Positions 5,044 through 6,542 of a stretch of 6,542 bases of DNA are shown piece after piece. Location of the stretch: NCBI GenBank assembly GCA_019314005.1, contig JAFDAE010000134.1, forward strand, positions 1 through 6,542, in the 5' to 3' direction. The stretch is from Deltaproteobacteria bacterium (GTDB lineage: Bacteria > Desulfobacterota > Desulfobacteria > C00003060 > C00003106). The position numbers and the translations under genes were made by a program. Numbering within the stretch: the first letter of the stretch is position 1; every line of letters begins with the position of its first letter. The notes under the pieces are model-generated. The model made no database searches. It worked only from the letters and a program-made list of their open reading frames with translations, and was not told the DNA's origin.

Positions 5044-5304
5044 ATGGCAAAGGTTTCAACAGTCAGGGCCAGAATCGAACCCGAATTAAAGATAGAGGTT
5101 GAAAAACTTTTCAAAAACCTCGGCCTTTCAACTACCGAAGCAATTAACCTGTTTTATCGTCAAGTTAAAATGAGGCATGGGTTACCATTTAATGTTGTAA
5201 TCCCCAATAAAACAACCGAGAAAGTCTTTAAAGACACGGACGCAAAGAGACATCTGATTCGCTGTGAAGACGCTGAAGATATGTTTGATAAGTTGAGGAT
5301 GTGA
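5044..5304 (+). CDS. dinJ: DinJ/RelB-family antitoxin
   Basis: Antitoxin of 86 residues. The N-terminal ribbon-helix-helix DNA-binding region (about 1-45: TVRARIEPELKIEVEKLF, then NLGLSTTEAINLFYRQV) is followed by the family's LPF..VIPN linker and a C-terminal toxin-neutralising tail ending EDAEDMFDKLRM. The start of the protein (VRARI), LPF, PN..T and the DA-D-FDKL ending all parallel E. coli DinJ. The ATG at 5044 has a perfect AAGGAGGTG at 5029-5037. The frame stays open further upstream to an ATG at 4897, but that would run through the promoter and operator and is rejected. The stop codon overlaps the toxin start by one base. It is expected to repress its own promoter and bind the downstream toxin. 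Confidence 0.92.
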   Translation: MAKVSTVRARIEPELKIEVEKLFKNLGLSTTEAINLFYRQVKMRHGLPFNVVIPNKTTEKVFKDTDAKRHLIRCEDAEDMFDKLRM

Positions 5305-5573
5305 TGCTCATAACATCTTACACCGGGCAATTCGCAAAAGATCTGAGAAGGATGCTTACGCGTGGGAAATCACACGAAAAAATTAAGGACGTCATCAAGA
5401 AGCTTATAAATGAGGAACGACTCGGGGGCAGGTATAAAGATCACAGGCTGATAGGCAACTATAAGGGCAGACGAGAGTGCCACATCGACCCGGACTGGTT
5501 GTTGATCTACAAAAAGATGGAAGGTGAAATTATTTTTGAAAGAACAGGCACCCATTCTGACCTGTTTGAATGA
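5304..5573 (+). CDS. yafQ: YafQ-family mRNA interferase toxin
   Basis: Toxin of 89 residues with the RelE/YafQ fold. It cleaves mRNA in the ribosomal A site when freed from the antitoxin. Residues match the E. coli YafQ catalytic set with a constant offset of -3: H47 (KDHRL), H60 and D64 (ECHIDPDWLLIY), R80, H84 and F88 (ERTGTHSDLFE), so it appears fully active. The ATG at 5304 overlaps the antitoxin TGA (TGATG), the usual translational coupling. A GTG one codon earlier (5301) is possible but less likely. The operon stands between the stress operon and a broken membrane-protein gene, a typical setting for a mobile or passenger toxin-antitoxin pair. Confidence 0.93.
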   Translation: MLITSYTGQFAKDLRRMLTRGKSHEKIKDVIKKLINEERLGGRYKDHRLIGNYKGRRECHIDPDWLLIYKKMEGEIIFERTGTHSDLFE

Positions 5574-5771
5574 AAACTGGAGAATCAGGGGGCAGGGCCA
5601 CATTCTTGACGGTTAAAGGGAAACGGCCTATTTTGTTGTTAAGAGTGTACGGAATGATCTCGTTGACCACCTAAGCCTATAATTTCACTATTTTTACCAA
5701 CATTCAGAAAAGCATCGATGAAATTTATGATGAAGAGGAAAAGGATTTAATCAGCTTTTAGAAGGGTGGGC
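5574..5771. other. Non-coding stretch with a possible C-terminal gene scrap
   Basis: About 200 nt between the toxin and the broken outer-membrane gene. A plus-strand frame from 5675 to the TAG near 5761 reads as acidic C-terminal-like sequence (IQKSIDEIYDEEEKDLISF) but has a stop just upstream and no start codon, so it could be a gene scrap or chance. The GGGGGCAGGGCCACATTC segment near 5588-5605 has the feel of a degenerate REP-type repeat half. No terminator, tRNA or promoter is convincing. Confidence 0.3.
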
Positions 5772-6542
5772 CTAATCAAACAACCTTGCCGTGTCAAAAT
5801 AATAACGTGCCCTGAATTCGATGCGGGAATCATTCTGCTTCTCACCAAATTCGGAGTTGTCGGGCCCTGTGAGCAAACCGGCCTTCATCCGCAATTCGAG
5901 GTTTGTAATCCCCGTATAGAGAATCTCGGGGGAAAGGGAGTAACTTTTATTGTTAATGTTGTATATGCATGTGATTGACGGGGTAAAATAGAGTATGTCA
6001 AAAGGCTCTTTCTGTGAGACGCGCAGGTACATATAGTCCCTCATCGGATTCGGCCTTCCGTAGCTGCCTTCGGTCATTGTATTTGCTACATTCAGGAGTG
6101 TTTCATCGTTTGACGTAATGTACGCATTATAGCCGTTGTCCACGAGTCCGAAAGGAGATAACTTTTCGCATTGTAGATTGACGCTGTTTTATTGCCGGCA
6201 CTGTCAATGGTCTTTTTTGTAATGTCATCAATATATGCGAATTCACCGTGAACTTCAAAGTTTGGTGTTATATTCCTGGAAAAGTCCGCTCCGAAGCGAG
6301 ATGGCTTGCTGTTACCCTTCAGAAACATGAAATCGATGTCGGTATCATAGAGGAGAAGATATAGTTTGCACGCATAATTTGTGTTATTCCCCACACCGAA
6401 GTCGCTGTTCACATGCTCATACACGGGGATCACAACGGGGGTGACGGATATGGCCTGCAACGGTCCGGAGAAGGTTTTTATGTAATCCGCCGACGCCATG
6501 ATATACCCTTCAAGGGAAAGATCGGGATCATCGGGATTCTTC
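5772..6542 (-). pseudogene. Outer-membrane beta-barrel protein, C-terminal part, broken by a frameshift or small deletion; 5' end outside window
   Basis: The frame is open from the right edge (KNPDDPDLSLEGYI) through 6092, with alternating polar and aromatic strands typical of porin-like barrels (NFEVHGEFAYIDD, ACKLYLLLYDTDIDFMFLKG). It then runs into out-of-frame sequence. The frame shifted by one base continues the same kind of protein from about 6143 to 5772 (NGYNAYITSNDETLL to FRARYYF). The switch lies between about 6143 and 6188. A lost A in the run at 6163-6166 would restore reading, or an out-of-frame deletion removed some residues between AKSYLL and DNGYNAY. The C-terminus has RYYF, like the terminal aromatic signal for barrel assembly, but is followed by seven extra residues. 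The role of the intact protein is not recognised. A sequencing error cannot be excluded. Confidence 0.7.

Overview
This window reads as a piece of a chromosome from a strictly anaerobic, Gram-negative, selenocysteine-using bacterium. Desulfobacterota or a similar anaerobic lineage would fit, but this is inferred from gene content only. The evidence is an oxygen-defence set typical of anaerobes (flavodiiron protein, flavin reductase-rubredoxin, rubrerythrins), a peroxiredoxin with an in-frame UGA at its catalytic position, and a beta-barrel outer-membrane protein remnant.

Layout. From the left edge to about 4.84 kb all genes lie on the minus strand, so transcription runs right to left. First comes a cysteine-free carboxymuconolactone-decarboxylase-like gene (4366-4812). 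A consensus-like promoter follows (4333-4360). Downstream of it are fprA, flavodiiron protein (3096-4274); hrb, flavin reductase fused to rubredoxin (2312-3016); rbr, classical rubrerythrin (1736-2308); a second, shorter rubrerythrin (1156-1653); a selenocysteine peroxiredoxin (431-1129, UGA at 878-880); and the first 116 codons of ferritin (cut by the left edge, start at 349). On the plus strand, 4993-5573 is a complete DinJ/YafQ-type toxin-antitoxin operon with a promoter and a palindromic operator. From 5772 to the right edge, on the minus strand, is the C-terminal part of an outer-membrane beta-barrel protein broken by a frameshift or small deletion.

How the genes work together. Hrb would take electrons from NAD(P)H through its flavin and pass them via rubredoxin to FprA, which reduces O2 (or NO) to water (or N2O), and to the rubrerythrins, which reduce H2O2. 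The selenoperoxiredoxin would remove peroxides, including organic ones, and ferritin would store the iron that otherwise drives Fenton chemistry. The cluster is therefore a nearly self-contained O2/peroxide/iron detoxification operon.

Points of most interest: the selenocysteine codon with a candidate SECIS hairpin; strong in-frame internal start sites in both the peroxiredoxin and hrb genes, suggesting two products from each; and two nearly identical 46-bp palindromes, each ending exactly 20 nt before the next start codon. All three roughly 80-nt gaps in the operon carry a long hairpin. The individual families are known; no wholly new system is claimed.
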